Shown: positions 16,749-25,658, counted from the stretch's first letter. The stretch is DNA of 64,000 bases from Mucilaginibacter gossypii (GCF_900100945.1 NZ_FNCG01000019.1:55340-119339), one strand, 5' to 3'. The notes: generated by a model from the letters alone, not told the origin. Made by a program: numbers and translations.

Positions 16749-18005
16749 ATGGAAGTACAGGAAATAAAACAACGCTTCGGGATCATTGGCAATTCGCCAT
16801 TGCTTAACCGGGCTATAACTATAGCAAACCAGGTTGCACCTACTGATATCTCGGTATTGATTACCGGCGAGAGTGGTAGTGGTAAAGAGGTTTTTTCGCA
16901 CATCATACATCAGATGAGCCCACGCAAGCATGGGCCTTTTATTGCCGTTAACTGCGGCGCCATACCTGAAGGTACAATCGATTCGGAACTTTTTGGTCAC
17001 GAAAAAGGAGCTTACACGGGCGCCGTTGGTGAGCGTAAAGGTTATTTTGAAACCGTAAACGGTGGTACCATATTTTTAGATGAGATTGCTGAAATGCCCC
17101 TGGGTACCCAGGCCCGTTTGCTGCGGGTGCTCGAATCGGGACAATATATCAAAGTAGGTTCGTCGAAAGTAGAAAAAACCAACGTACGCGTTATCGCGGC
17201 TACCAATGTTGATGTGTATGACGCGGTGAAGAACGGCAAATTCCGTGAGGACCTTTACTATCGTTTAAACACGGTACCGCTGAAGATTCCGCCATTGCGC
17301 GACAGGAAAGAAGACGTGTTTCTGCTGTTCCGCAAGTTTACTGCTGATTTTACCGACAAATACCGTACGCCGCCCATCCAGCTTGATGAAGAAGCGCAGC
17401 AGGTATTAACCAACTATTCGTGGCCGGGTAATGTAAGGCAGTTGAAAAACATGGCCGAACAATTGGCTGTACTTGAGCGCGACAGGATCATCACTGCCCA
17501 AACCCTGCTTACCTATATCCCGCACGAGGCCGGCGCGCGTAACCTGCCGATGCGTTTGGACAATCAGCCTAAAGAGGATTTTTCTGAACGCGACATACTG
17601 TATAAAGTATTGTTTGATATGAAGCGGGATATGGTAGAGTTGAAAAAACTGGTGGCGGATATTATTGAGCATGGCGGGGTTTCGCCGCATTATGCCAATA
17701 ATCCGCAAACCTTAAATCAACTTTACCGCGATATTGAGCTGCATGGTAATAATGAAACACAATTTACTTTACAACAACCCGTTAATACCGTTACAAACAC
17801 CAGCAGTAATAGCAACACTATCGACGGTTTTAATATAACACATGATGCCGAAGAGGTAGAGGAATCATTATCGCTGATTGAAAAAGAATCAGACCTGATC
17901 CGTAAGGCGTTGAAAAAACATAAGGGTAAACGCAAACTTGCCGCTAATGAACTGGGGATTTCTGAGCGTACGTTATACAGGAAAATAAAAGAACTAAACT
18001 TATAA
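16749..18005 (+). CDS. Sigma-54-dependent transcriptional activator without receiver domain
   Basis: A 418-residue AAA+ activator. The central domain starts almost at the N-terminus: IIGNSPLL, Walker A GESGSGKE at 40-47, the sigma-54 loop GAYTGA at 87-92 (a common variant of GAFTGA), Walker B GTIFLDEIAEM, and the arginine finger region FREDLYYRLN. A linker rich in Asn and Thr (about 325-370) leads to a Fis-type helix-turn-helix at the C-terminus (KLAANELGISERTLYRKIKE). There is no response-regulator or sensor domain, so its activity must be set by level or a partner. It is 5 bp from lptE, and the four genes to secG look like one operon. Confidence 0.93.
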   Translation: MEVQEIKQRFGIIGNSPLLNRAITIANQVAPTDISVLITGESGSGKEVFSHIIHQMSPRKHGPFIAVNCGAIPEGTIDSELFGHEKGAYTGAVGERKGYFETVNGGTIFLDEIAEMPLGTQARLLRVLESGQYIKVGSSKVEKTNVRVIAATNVDVYDAVKNGKFREDLYYRLNTVPLKIPPLRDRKEDVFLLFRKFTADFTDKYRTPPIQLDEEAQQVLTNYSWPGNVRQLKNMAEQLAVLERDRIITAQTLLTYIPHEAGARNLPMRLDNQPKEDFSERDILYKVLFDMKRDMVELKKLVADIIEHGGVSPHYANNPQTLNQLYRDIELHGNNETQFTLQQPVNTVTNTSSNSNTIDGFNITHDAEEVEESLSLIEKESDLIRKALKKHKGKRKLAANELGISERTLYRKIKELNL

Positions 18006-18010
18006 AATTG

Positions 18011-18535
18011 ATGAAAAAACTTTTGGGGATTATTTCGGTGTGTGTGCTGATACTTATATGTCAATCATGTTACACGCTCAAAAACCAATCAATCCCGCCC
18101 GGTTTGAAGACCATCAATGTGCAGTTTTTTGAAAACAATGCCCCGCTGGTGGTAAATAATCTAAGCCAAACTTTTACCGAAGCGTTAAAAGACAGGATCC
18201 GTACACAAACCAGCCTAAGCTTAGTCCGCGGCGAGGCTGATGCAACTATGTCGGGCGCTATTACCGGTTATTCTATCGCCCCGGTTTCTATCGAGGCAAC
18301 GGCGAGCAATGTTGCGCCAATTGCTAATGCCAACAGGCTTACTATTACCGTGCGTGTTAAATTTTCATTTGATGCCGCGAAAACTCCGGCGGATAAAAAG
18401 CTTAGTTTTGAGCAAAGTTTTACTAAGTTTGCCAATTACAAGGGAGATATTTCTTCGCAGGAACAGGGGCTTATACAGCAAATTAACAAGCAATTAATTG
18501 ATGATATTTTTAACGCAGCCTTTTCTAATTGGTAG
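18011..18535 (+). CDS. lptE: LPS assembly lipoprotein LptE
   Basis: A 174-residue outer-membrane lipoprotein, the plug partner of LptD in inserting lipopolysaccharide. The signal peptide ends at the lipobox ICQSC with Cys20 (MKKLLGIISVCVLILICQSC). The body has the LptE pattern: TINVQFFENNAP, LSQTFTEALKDRI, RGEADATMSGAITGYSIAPV and RLTITVRVKF. The frame extends one codon upstream to a TTG, but the ATG at 18011 gives a normal signal peptide. It sits between a sigma-54 activator and a TPR protein, an arrangement familiar in Bacteroidota. Confidence 0.9.
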   Translation: MKKLLGIISVCVLILICQSCYTLKNQSIPPGLKTINVQFFENNAPLVVNNLSQTFTEALKDRIRTQTSLSLVRGEADATMSGAITGYSIAPVSIEATASNVAPIANANRLTITVRVKFSFDAAKTPADKKLSFEQSFTKFANYKGDISSQEQGLIQQINKQLIDDIFNAAFSNW

Positions 18536-18556
18536 GCAATTTGTATTTTCAACCAC

Positions 18557-19927
18557 GTGGATCAATATTTGAATAGCAGGCAATACGAAATATTAGATGA
18601 ACTGTTGGCCAACCCGGCCGAAACGGGTTCTTTTTATGGTTATAACCTGCAGCAACTGGTTGATGCCTACCCGCAAAGCGGTATTTTGCATGCTTTGCTT
18701 GCCCATGCCGGTACCAATAAGGATATACAGCGCGCGGCCGTTTATTACAAGCCTGTTTTACTGCATAAATTAATTCAGGAGCCCGAAGGCCTTTCTCCGG
18801 TAAATTCATCACAGGTAATTAACCTGCTTGATAGTGTTCCGGTAAATAATACACCGGCCTCCGAAAACTATTTTAATATCGGTCCCGCTGTTGATGACCT
18901 GGCTGATACACTGCCCGAAGATTTAGCCGCAGACACAGATCAGGATAAAAGCAGTTTCAATTTTATCAATATCGATGATCCTGAGCCTGAAATTGCAGAT
19001 GCAGAACCGATAACGGAAGTTGCTGATCCGGGAGCAGTTGCAACTGAGCCCAACGGGGAATCAGTTTCATCTACCCACGATATAGATGATGAGGTTTACG
19101 ATGAAATTGTTGGGATTGAGAATATAAGTATAGGCCAGGCTAATGTGAATGAACCTGTTGCTACTAATGTTAATACCGATGCAGCGATAAACGATAAAAC
19201 AGAGGTGGCCGATGAGGCGCCGGTTGCCGTTGACGAAGCTAAAGACGTAAGGGACGATGTAACTGAAAAATGGATAATCGGTAATATCGCATCCACGGAT
19301 TATTTTTTGTTTGATAACTCGGTTGTTGACACAAGGAATGATGATAAGGCGATATCGCAGGAGTCGGCTCCGCAGCCGGCAGAAATTGAAGCTACTGAAC
19401 AGCAGGAGGTTTTATCAAAGTACAACGACGAGAAAATGCCTTATACCTTTATGTGGTGGTTAGATAAAACCCGTAAGGAATATGCATCAACTTATCAGCC
19501 TTATAATATTGAAACGGTTGCACAGCCAAAAAAACCTGTAGCATCTGATAGCCAGACTGCCGATGCATTACAGCATCAGTATTATGAAAATATCTTCCAT
19601 TCGCAATCTCTGGAGGAGCTGGAGAAAACCCCTCAGCCCGATGTGCCGGAGATAAAAAGAAAGGAAGACATCATCATTGAGAAATTTATTAAAGAGGAGC
19701 CCCAGATCAGGCCGCCATCAATTGATAAGCTCGATAATGAGAACAAAGCAAAGAAGAGCTCGGAAGACAGAAATGACCTGGTAAGTGAAACATTAGCCCA
19801 AATTTACATCGACCAGATGTTATATCACAAAGCTATTGCAACTTACAAAAAATTGATGTTGAAATTCCCGGAAAAAAGCCGTTACTTTGCAAGCCAAATT
19901 GAGGAGTTAGAGAAGAAAACTAATTAA
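18557..19927 (+). CDS. TPR-containing protein of the lptE-secG cluster
   Basis: A 456-residue protein of unknown function. The start is GTG at 18557 (MDQYLNSRQYEILDELL). The N-terminal 75 residues are helical (DAYPQSGILHALLAHAG) and suggest a degenerate helical repeat. Residues about 90-310 are acidic and low in complexity, rich in Glu, Asp, Ala and Val, and probably disordered. The C-terminus has one clear tetratricopeptide unit (LAQIYIDQMLYHKAIATYKK). There is no signal peptide or membrane segment. It lies 21 bp after lptE and 9 bp before secG, so it is likely in their operon; a link to envelope assembly is inferred from position only. Confidence 0.8.
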   Translation: MDQYLNSRQYEILDELLANPAETGSFYGYNLQQLVDAYPQSGILHALLAHAGTNKDIQRAAVYYKPVLLHKLIQEPEGLSPVNSSQVINLLDSVPVNNTPASENYFNIGPAVDDLADTLPEDLAADTDQDKSSFNFINIDDPEPEIADAEPITEVADPGAVATEPNGESVSSTHDIDDEVYDEIVGIENISIGQANVNEPVATNVNTDAAINDKTEVADEAPVAVDEAKDVRDDVTEKWIIGNIASTDYFLFDNSVVDTRNDDKAISQESAPQPAEIEATEQQEVLSKYNDEKMPYTFMWWLDKTRKEYASTYQPYNIETVAQPKKPVASDSQTADALQHQYYENIFHSQSLEELEKTPQPDVPEIKRKEDIIIEKFIKEEPQIRPPSIDKLDNENKAKKSSEDRNDLVSETLAQIYIDQMLYHKAIATYKKLMLKFPEKSRYFASQIEELEKKTN

Positions 19928-19936
19928 TATAAAGAA

Positions 19937-20305
19937 ATGTATATCGTTTTAATCATTGTTACCGTAATTGTATGCGCTCTGTTAGGGCTTATCGTACTTA
20001 TCCAAAACCCTAAAGGCGGTGGTTTGGCATCAAATTTTTCAAGCTCATCACAATTAATGGGTGTACAAAAAACCGGCGACTTTTTAGAAAAAGGTACCTG
20101 GGCGTTAGCTATCACCCTTATGGTGTTATCATTGGCTATTAACGTTGCTGTAAAAGGCGGCTCATCAAGCAGCAATGATAACCCTGCACTGCGTGAGCAA
20201 ATTGAAAAAGCTTCAAAACCAAGCAACGCGCTTCCTTCATCAACTCCGGCATTAACGCCATCTGCTACACCGGCAGCTCCTAAAGCCGACAGCAGCAAAA
20301 AATAG
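19937..20305 (+). CDS. secG: Preprotein translocase subunit SecG
   Basis: A 122-residue inner-membrane protein that assists SecYEG in protein export. Two membrane spans are visible: residues 2-22 (IVLIIVTVIVCALLGLIVLI) and about 50-72 (WALAITLMVLSLAINVAV). Between them lies the SecG signature NPKGGGLASNFSSS followed by GVQKTGDFLEKGTW. The C-terminal tail of about 45 residues is rich in Ser, Pro and Ala and is longer than in E. coli, as is usual in this phylum. It is the last gene of the cluster, followed by a terminator. Confidence 0.95.
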   Translation: MYIVLIIVTVIVCALLGLIVLIQNPKGGGLASNFSSSSQLMGVQKTGDFLEKGTWALAITLMVLSLAINVAVKGGSSSSNDNPALREQIEKASKPSNALPSSTPALTPSATPAAPKADSSKK

Positions 20306-20331
20306 TAAATAATCAATTAAGATATATTGAA

Positions 20332-20366
20332 GGCCTCTGGATATATTCAGGGGCTTTTTCTTTTTC
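20332..20366 (+). terminator. Terminator after secG
   Basis: GCCTCTGGA and TTCAGGGGC pair (with two G-T pairs) around a short loop and are followed by TTTTTCTTTTT. It lies 27 bp after the secG stop. Confidence 0.75.
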
Positions 20367-20371
20367 CAGGA

Positions 20372-20709
20372 ATTTCTGTCCCATCCGGGTCTTTCAGAGA
20401 TTTAAGTTAATTCACAAAATTAATCAGCAAGGCGTGTTGTTTTGCCCCTCTGGGGCAAAGGATACTTCTATTTTTCATGCTACAAACCTTTTGCACCTCT
20501 GGTGCACCTGTCTATAAGCAATTAATATATGTTTATTAAATCGTAAAAGTCTTCCCGGAGGGAGAAAATGTTTGTAGAAATAGCATCCTACTTTATCTGA
20601 ACCCCAGAGGGGTTCAACTCAGTTAATTACTCAATTGGTACTAGCCAAATGAGCATTAATTTTATAGGGTAACTTAAATCTCTGAAAGGTCCTGAACGGA
20701 CATAAAGAA
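20372..20709. repeat. Inverted-repeat island, family B, copy 2
   Basis: A 338-bp element bounded by imperfect inverted arms of about 38 bp (20372-20410 and 20670-20709); the best part is CTTTCAGAGATTTAAGTTA and its complement. Inside are several short hairpins of similar design: TTTGCCCC/GGGGCAAA at 20441-20459 with a TCT loop, GCACC/GGTGC at 20493-20505 with a TCT loop, and AACCCC/GGGGTT at 20600-20614 with an AGA loop. No gene is seen. The arm sequence is shared with the element at 11210. Confidence 0.7.
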
Positions 20710-20742
20710 AACGCCCCCGATTTTCGTCGGAGGCGTTTTTTA
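20708..20742. terminator. Bidirectional terminator
   Basis: AAAACGCC/GGCGTTTT with an inner CCGA/TCGG pairing. It has A and T tracts on both sides, so it could serve the minus-strand gene ending at 20759 as well as transcripts coming from secG. Confidence 0.75.
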
Positions 20743-20758
20743 TACAAGACGATTAAAA

Positions 20759-21097
20759 TTATAATATCAGGATCAATACCAAAATAATGATGATGATAGC
20801 ACCTACTGAAAGGTAAATACCACCGCCGCCAAGGGCATTGGCTTCTTTTTTCATTGATTTTAATTCGGTACGCAATTCCTTACGTTCAGCTTTGGTAAGC
20901 TCCGATTTATCCATCGCTTTGATCTCATTTACACGGGCCTTGATCTCCTCAACACGGGCTTGTTTTTGCTCGGTTGTCATGGTTGCTATTTCTTCCTTGC
21001 TTAGCGGGGTAAGCGCGTGGCTATCAGCAGCAAAGGTGTTCAACGCCGTAAATGACAGCAGCATGGTGAGGGCTAATAAATAAACTTTAGTTTTCAT
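20759..21097 (-). CDS. Small exported protein with C-terminal membrane anchor
   Basis: A 112-residue protein. The frame is open to 21220, but the ATG at 21097 begins a clear signal peptide (MKTKVYLLALTMLLSFTALN ending FAA). The mature part is a charged helix (KEEIATMTTEQKQARVEEIK and following) likely to form a coiled coil. It ends in GGGGIYLSVGA and then a run of Ile, Val and Leu that could span the membrane, with no charged residue after it. No function is known to me. Small Bacteroidota proteins of this design (signal peptide, helix, glycine hinge, aliphatic tail) are usually listed as hypothetical. Confidence 0.75.
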   Translation of the reverse strand: MKTKVYLLALTMLLSFTALNTFAADSHALTPLSKEEIATMTTEQKQARVEEIKARVNEIKAMDKSELTKAERKELRTELKSMKKEANALGGGGIYLSVGAIIIIILVLILIL

Positions 21098-21185
21098 AGT
21101 TTTAATATTTAAGTGATTCTTTCTATGAAAGAGAAAAAGTGCGAAAAATGTTTTACCGAAGTATAAAATTATTGTAACCCAAATG

Positions 21186-22055
21186 TTATAAGCAAACAAA
21201 ATAGGCCGATTCAAAAACATGTCCCACGCTTAATTTTTGGATAGCTTCTTTATCCTTAATATCAACGTGCTTGCCTTCGGTATCGGCGCAGCCAAGCCAT
21301 GGTTCTATGCAAACAAAATTAGCCCCCGGTTTGGCCCATAAACCAAGATAATTAAAATGAGGAAATTCAAGCGCCAAGGTTTGATCATGTTTATCGCTTT
21401 TAATAGTTACCATGCGCGATTTCAGATCTTTAAAAACCAGTGCATCGTCATTAAACAGATCGCGGGTTAAATAAAGCTTTTTATTCGGAGTTGGTACCGG
21501 ATGTGTTACGCCGTTAAAAAAGCCATCTTTTGATAAAAGATGGGTGTCAAAATGTTCTTCTGTTTCAAACTCCAGGTAATAATCCTCATAGTTCTCGCCT
21601 TTATTGAAGGGAACGTTAAAAGCCGGGTGCCCGCCAACAGAAAAATATATTGATTTTTTATCGAGGTTGATCACTTTATAGGTAATCCGAAGCGCGTTAT
21701 CAATAAGGTGATACAGGATCTGGAAATCAAATTTAAAAGGATAAACTTTAAGCGTATTCTCGCAATTAGGTAACGAATAGCTTGCCGATGTTTCATCCGA
21801 CTCCAATAAAAAAAACTCCGACTGACGTGCAAAGCCGTGGCGCGACATCGCATACTTTTCGCCATTAACCAAAAGCTCATTATTGATGAGGCCACCTACT
21901 ATCGGGAAAAGGTTGGGAGCATGCCATGGCCAAATCTTTTCATCGGCCTGCCACATATGTTCGATACCTGTTGCTTTGTTAATAAATGAACTTAGCTGAG
22001 CGCCTTTGGTGTCGATAGCTACTTTAATGTGCTCGTTTTCTAAATGAGTGATCAT
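21186..22055 (-). CDS. Aldose 1-epimerase family protein
   Basis: A 289-residue protein of the galactose-mutarotase superfamily, closest in style to the LacX subgroup. Visible features are IKVAIDTKGAQLSSFIN at the N-terminus, the segment NLFPIVGG, RHGFARQSEF with the conserved His-Gly, GGHPAFNVPF with the catalytic-type His, and LGLWAKPGANFVCIEPWLG with the acidic partner Glu. It would interconvert sugar anomers; the true substrate is unknown. There is no signal peptide, so it acts in the cytosol. A hairpin lies between it and the upstream phosphoesterase gene. Confidence 0.88.
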   Translation of the reverse strand: MITHLENEHIKVAIDTKGAQLSSFINKATGIEHMWQADEKIWPWHAPNLFPIVGGLINNELLVNGEKYAMSRHGFARQSEFFLLESDETSASYSLPNCENTLKVYPFKFDFQILYHLIDNALRITYKVINLDKKSIYFSVGGHPAFNVPFNKGENYEDYYLEFETEEHFDTHLLSKDGFFNGVTHPVPTPNKKLYLTRDLFNDDALVFKDLKSRMVTIKSDKHDQTLALEFPHFNYLGLWAKPGANFVCIEPWLGCADTEGKHVDIKDKEAIQKLSVGHVFESAYFVCL

Positions 22056-22073
22056 AGGAGTATTATTAATGTG

Positions 22074-22107
22074 AAAGCCCGGCTTTTATAAACAACGGCC
22101 GGGCTTT
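22074..22107 (-). terminator. Hairpin downstream of the YncE/phosphoesterase gene
   Basis: The perfect 9-bp stem AAAGCCCGG/CCGGGCTTT has a 16-nt loop between the phosphoesterase stop and the next minus-strand start. Only a short T tract follows, so termination may be partial. Confidence 0.6.
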
Positions 22108-22166
22108 AAACCAATATATTAAGGATTCGTTAATTGGATAACTTCCGGTTCAACGAAGTTAACAAA

Positions 22167-24614
22167 TCAATCATCATCCTGTTCTTTTTTAGGTTCTAAA
22201 ATTACAAAGGCACTCCTTTTTGGCGCAGGCATGACAGATGCCTCTCCTTTTACGTACTTCCAAACCACTTCATTCAGGTCGATATCCGGCACAGCATCCT
22301 CTTTGGCAAAATTAAACAACTCAGAACGTTTGCTGCTCTCGTTTACTGCTATGTTGCGCTGTTCCAAATCAACCTGTGCCGGCTTAGCAGTATATGGTGT
22401 AAGGTCGGGCTTGCTGGTAAAGCAATCATACAGCGGCATAGCTGCGGCATCATACTGGCTCATCGGCGGCAATCCTAAAATAAGCTCGATAGTACGCAAA
22501 ACACCCGAGGTTGAATACATACCGTGGATCACAGCGTTGCGTTTTACATATGGACCGGCTACAAACACCGGTGAACGGTGGGCATCAATATGGTCGGGGC
22601 CGTTTTGGGCATCATCCTCCAAAATAAAAACCACCGACTCTTTCCAGATCGAACTATGTGATAAATGCTCAATGAACTGGCCAATGGCAAGATCATTATC
22701 GGCCACGGCGGCGATGGGCGATATGGCGCCTTTGCGCTGCCCGCTGGTATGGTCGTTTGAAATGCGCACGGTGTTAAAATGCGGCACCGCGTTTATAGTG
22801 AGTAACGAATCAAAGTCATGGGCCCAGATCTCAGTCCTTTTAACATCTTTCACATTCAGGTCAAAGCCCGGCGACTTGATACAAAAATGCCCTTCAAGCG
22901 ATTTTAAGTTTGCTTTGCCGGGGTTACCATCGCTCACAAACTCGCCGTAAGTACGATAGCTTACACCGGCGCGTTTGCAATAATCCCATATAAAGCCATC
23001 GCGCGGATAGGCGGCTTTGCGGGTTCCTTCAAAATCATAATTGCCACCGCGGCTACCGTAACTGGTTGGCCATGTTTTTTCTACAAAATCGGTAGCATAG
23101 GCAGCCATGCTCCAGTTGTGGCCGTCGGCGCTTACCTCCGCATCAACGTAAAAGTTATCAAGCAATACAAATTCATTGGCAATAGCGTGATGGTTAGGCG
23201 TTACTTTTTTACCGAAGATGCACAACGAAGTATCGCCGTTCCCTTGCGGCATATCGCCTAAAACCTGGTCGTAAGTGCGGTTTTCTTTAATAATATAGAA
23301 CACATATTTAATGGGCGACTTTTCGCCCAGGCGGCGTGGAATGGGGTTGCCTTCTTCGCCTTTGGCTGTTTTTGCAATTTTAGCAGTAAACGGCGTGTTG
23401 GCATAAACCTGCCTGGTGTAAGTTTTCAGTTCGGCATCCGACGGGCTGTTGATAAATGATAGCGTGCCTTTAAACAAACCGCCTATGTATTGCTCCCGGC
23501 TGTTGATAGCCCCTTGCTTGTAACCGCTGTTATCTGTTTTTTTAACAGGCTGCGGCCCTTTAGGATTGGCCATTGATGAAAACCCTTTGCCGTTTGATAC
23601 CAGGATTTTATTACCCAATACCTTTACGTTTGTTGGGTACCAGCCTACCGGGATAAAGCCCTTGCTTTTGCTGCTGCCCGGCATAGTAACATCAAATACA
23701 GCAAGACAGTTATTATCCGCGTTGGCTATATAAAGCGTTTTCCCGTTTTGCGATAAGGCCAGGCCGTTGCTGGTTGAACCGGTGAGGCGGGTAGGATAAA
23801 GCGCTGTAGAAATGGTTTCTATTATTTTATGAGTTGAAGTATTTACTACGGATACCGCATTGTCGTTCGCATCGGCCACATACAGGAATTTCCCTTTCTT
23901 ATCTAAAAGCAGTTCGTTAGGATGGCTGCTGGTTTTAATGGTGCTGAGTGTTTGCGTAGCTATGTTGTAAAAGCCAAGCATATCGCTGCCCCATAACGAA
24001 ATATACAGCGTTTTTTCATCGAGCGATAAAATACAGCTGTAAGCTTCAGCAGGGAGTTTTACCTGTTTAAGGATGTCTTTTTTATCAGGATCGATAATAT
24101 AAAGAGTGCTGTCTTCCTTTGTCACCGAATACAGGCGGCTGTTACTTTTGTTAGTTACCATGCCGGTAGGGCAAACCTTATTTTTGGGCCAGGCATTCGG
24201 TGCTAATTTGATGGTATCCGGGGTGCCCAATTTGTTACCGGCTATATTAAATACCAGGATCCAGTTGTCATTACCGCCTGATGCATATAGTTTTTTTTCA
24301 TCACGGCTGAAAGCGAGCCCGTACCATGATTTTTTAACTACTACCTCATCAAGCAGTTTTTCATTTTTAGGGTCGATGAGCTGTACCGACTGGGTGCTTT
24401 GGCCGTTGTTGGTAACAGCTAATAATTTACCGGATACGGAAAGCTGCATGTTCAGCGGCAGATCGCCAAGCGGTAAAGACCTGCCCGCGGGACTAAGCTT
24501 CCAGCCGTTGGGCAATAGTACCTGTCCTGTTTGTTCAATTTTTCCCGGAGTTTGAGCGAAGGATTGTAATGCCGCACATAAAAGAATAATGCCGGCGATG
24601 AGTTTTAGTTTCAT
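22167..24614 (-). CDS. Secreted YncE-type beta-propeller / phosphoesterase fusion
   Basis: An 815-residue exported protein. A signal peptide ends SFAQ near residue 20. Residues about 40-360 form a YVTN-type beta-propeller with repeats such as LFVSRDEKKLYASGG-like SRDEKKLYASGGNDNWILVF, KKGKFLYVADANDNAVSVVN and QNGKTLYIANADNNCLAVFD. From about 440 the phosphoesterase domain (PF04185 type, as in AcpA and phospholipase C) begins with IKENRTYDQVLGDMPQGNG and includes EVSADGHNWSMAAYATDF and EDDAQNGPDHIDAHRSP. The fusion is frequent in Bacteroidota; the substrate is not known. A good TAATTTTG promoter lies just upstream. Confidence 0.9.
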   Translation of the reverse strand: MKLKLIAGIILLCAALQSFAQTPGKIEQTGQVLLPNGWKLSPAGRSLPLGDLPLNMQLSVSGKLLAVTNNGQSTQSVQLIDPKNEKLLDEVVVKKSWYGLAFSRDEKKLYASGGNDNWILVFNIAGNKLGTPDTIKLAPNAWPKNKVCPTGMVTNKSNSRLYSVTKEDSTLYIIDPDKKDILKQVKLPAEAYSCILSLDEKTLYISLWGSDMLGFYNIATQTLSTIKTSSHPNELLLDKKGKFLYVADANDNAVSVVNTSTHKIIETISTALYPTRLTGSTSNGLALSQNGKTLYIANADNNCLAVFDVTMPGSSKSKGFIPVGWYPTNVKVLGNKILVSNGKGFSSMANPKGPQPVKKTDNSGYKQGAINSREQYIGGLFKGTLSFINSPSDAELKTYTRQVYANTPFTAKIAKTAKGEEGNPIPRRLGEKSPIKYVFYIIKENRTYDQVLGDMPQGNGDTSLCIFGKKVTPNHHAIANEFVLLDNFYVDAEVSADGHNWSMAAYATDFVEKTWPTSYGSRGGNYDFEGTRKAAYPRDGFIWDYCKRAGVSYRTYGEFVSDGNPGKANLKSLEGHFCIKSPGFDLNVKDVKRTEIWAHDFDSLLTINAVPHFNTVRISNDHTSGQRKGAISPIAAVADNDLAIGQFIEHLSHSSIWKESVVFILEDDAQNGPDHIDAHRSPVFVAGPYVKRNAVIHGMYSTSGVLRTIELILGLPPMSQYDAAAMPLYDCFTSKPDLTPYTAKPAQVDLEQRNIAVNESSKRSELFNFAKEDAVPDIDLNEVVWKYVKGEASVMPAPKRSAFVILEPKKEQDDD

Positions 24615-24631
24615 AAGAAAACGATTGTAAT

Positions 24632-24639
24632 CAAAATTA
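24632..24639 (-). promoter_or_regulatory. -7 element of the YncE/phosphoesterase gene
   Basis: On the minus strand TAATTTTG lies 17 bp upstream of the ATG. TTTC stands 17 bp further up at the -33 place. An imperfect palindrome, AAAACGATTGTAAT at 24618 and ATTACAAAATCGTTTT at 24636, surrounds it and could be an operator. Confidence 0.65.
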
Positions 24640-24722
24640 CAAAATCGTTTTATTCCGAAAGGCTTGTTAACAGAAACTTAATATAAATAAATTGGACTTT
24701 TCCGCGTAAGTGCCTTAGTGTA

Positions 24723-25613
24723 TCAATTTACCAACTGTTTTTTAAACTGGTTAGGGCTGATACCCGTTTCTTTTTTAAACAATCGTGAAAAATATGGAAG
24801 GTTCTCAAAGCCAAGTTCGTATGCTATTTCAGAAACGTTTTGGTAATCACTTTTAAGACGGTTTTTTGCCTCGTTTATAAGGTAAATGTGGATCAGTTCA
24901 ATAGCAGTTTTTCCTGTTTCCTGCTTAAGCATATCGCTTAGGTAACGAGGTGATAAATTAAGTTGTGAGGCCAACGCGTTAACAGAGGGCAGTCCCTGGC
25001 TTAGCAATAAGCCGTTGGTAAAATAAGCCGCTAACACTTCATTAAACTTTGATACTGTTTTACCCGAAAGCTCTGTACGGTTAATAAACTGGCGTTTGTA
25101 AAACCGTTGCGAGTATTTCAGGATAGAATCAATATGCGTAAGTATAATATCGCGGCTATATTCATCGGTGTTATTGTGATATTCGGCTTCTATCTTGTAA
25201 TAAAGGTCCCACATAATCTGCTCTTCCGATGGCGAAAGGTGCAGGGCTTCGTTTGCCTCATAGTCAAAAAAAGCATATTTGCTTATTTCGTTATGCAGAA
25301 AGTGGCCGTTCAGAAAATCCTCGTGAATGAACATGATAAACGCATCCTCATCATACTCCACACTGTTAAACTGGATCACCTGCCGGGGTTTGATGAACAT
25401 CATGCTGCCGTTATCGTGATCATATTTTGTACGGCCATACATGATCTGACCTGCTTTAAGTTTTTTAAACCCGATCATGTAAAAATCAGATGTAAACTCT
25501 CTTTCGCCAAACCCACAGGTGTGGGTGCACCTGTACAGGCTGAAGAGTGGGTTCTCCGGCATCGGGAAACCATTGGAGCGGTGCATATCGGCCAAATTTT
25601 TAAAATGCTGCAT
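24723..25613 (-). CDS. AraC family transcriptional regulator
   Basis: A 296-residue regulator. The N-terminal part is a cupin-like sensing domain (YGRTKYDHDNGSMMFIKPRQ, VIQFNSVEYDEDAFIMFIH). The C-terminal 90 residues hold the two helix-turn-helix motifs: VNALASQLNLSPRYLSDMLK and VSEIAYELGFENLPYFSRLF, followed by KKETGISPNQFKKQ. This is a standard AraC/XylS DNA-binding domain. It lies directly downstream of an SDR gene on the same strand, a frequent pairing in which the regulator controls the oxidoreductase; this is inferred. Confidence 0.92.
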   Translation of the reverse strand: MQHFKNLADMHRSNGFPMPENPLFSLYRCTHTCGFGEREFTSDFYMIGFKKLKAGQIMYGRTKYDHDNGSMMFIKPRQVIQFNSVEYDEDAFIMFIHEDFLNGHFLHNEISKYAFFDYEANEALHLSPSEEQIMWDLYYKIEAEYHNNTDEYSRDIILTHIDSILKYSQRFYKRQFINRTELSGKTVSKFNEVLAAYFTNGLLLSQGLPSVNALASQLNLSPRYLSDMLKQETGKTAIELIHIYLINEAKNRLKSDYQNVSEIAYELGFENLPYFSRLFKKETGISPNQFKKQLVN

Positions 25614-25631
25614 GATGAATAAAGATAAACA

Positions 25632-25658
25632 AATCTACGCCGAATTGCGGCGTAGATT
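25632..25658 (-). terminator. Hairpin between SDR gene and araC start
   Basis: The perfect stem AATCTACGCC/GGCGTAGATT with a short loop, followed on the minus strand by TTTGTTTATC. It lies 83 bp after the SDR stop and 19 bp before the araC ATG, so it may end the SDR message or attenuate read-through into araC. Confidence 0.65.

Noticed and set aside
20372..20709. CRISPR-like array
   Set aside because: The small hairpins are not regularly spaced identical repeats, and no cas gene is present.
25107..25622. 171-codon plus-strand frame opposite araC
   Set aside because: It is the antisense shadow of a clear AraC gene and has no independent features.
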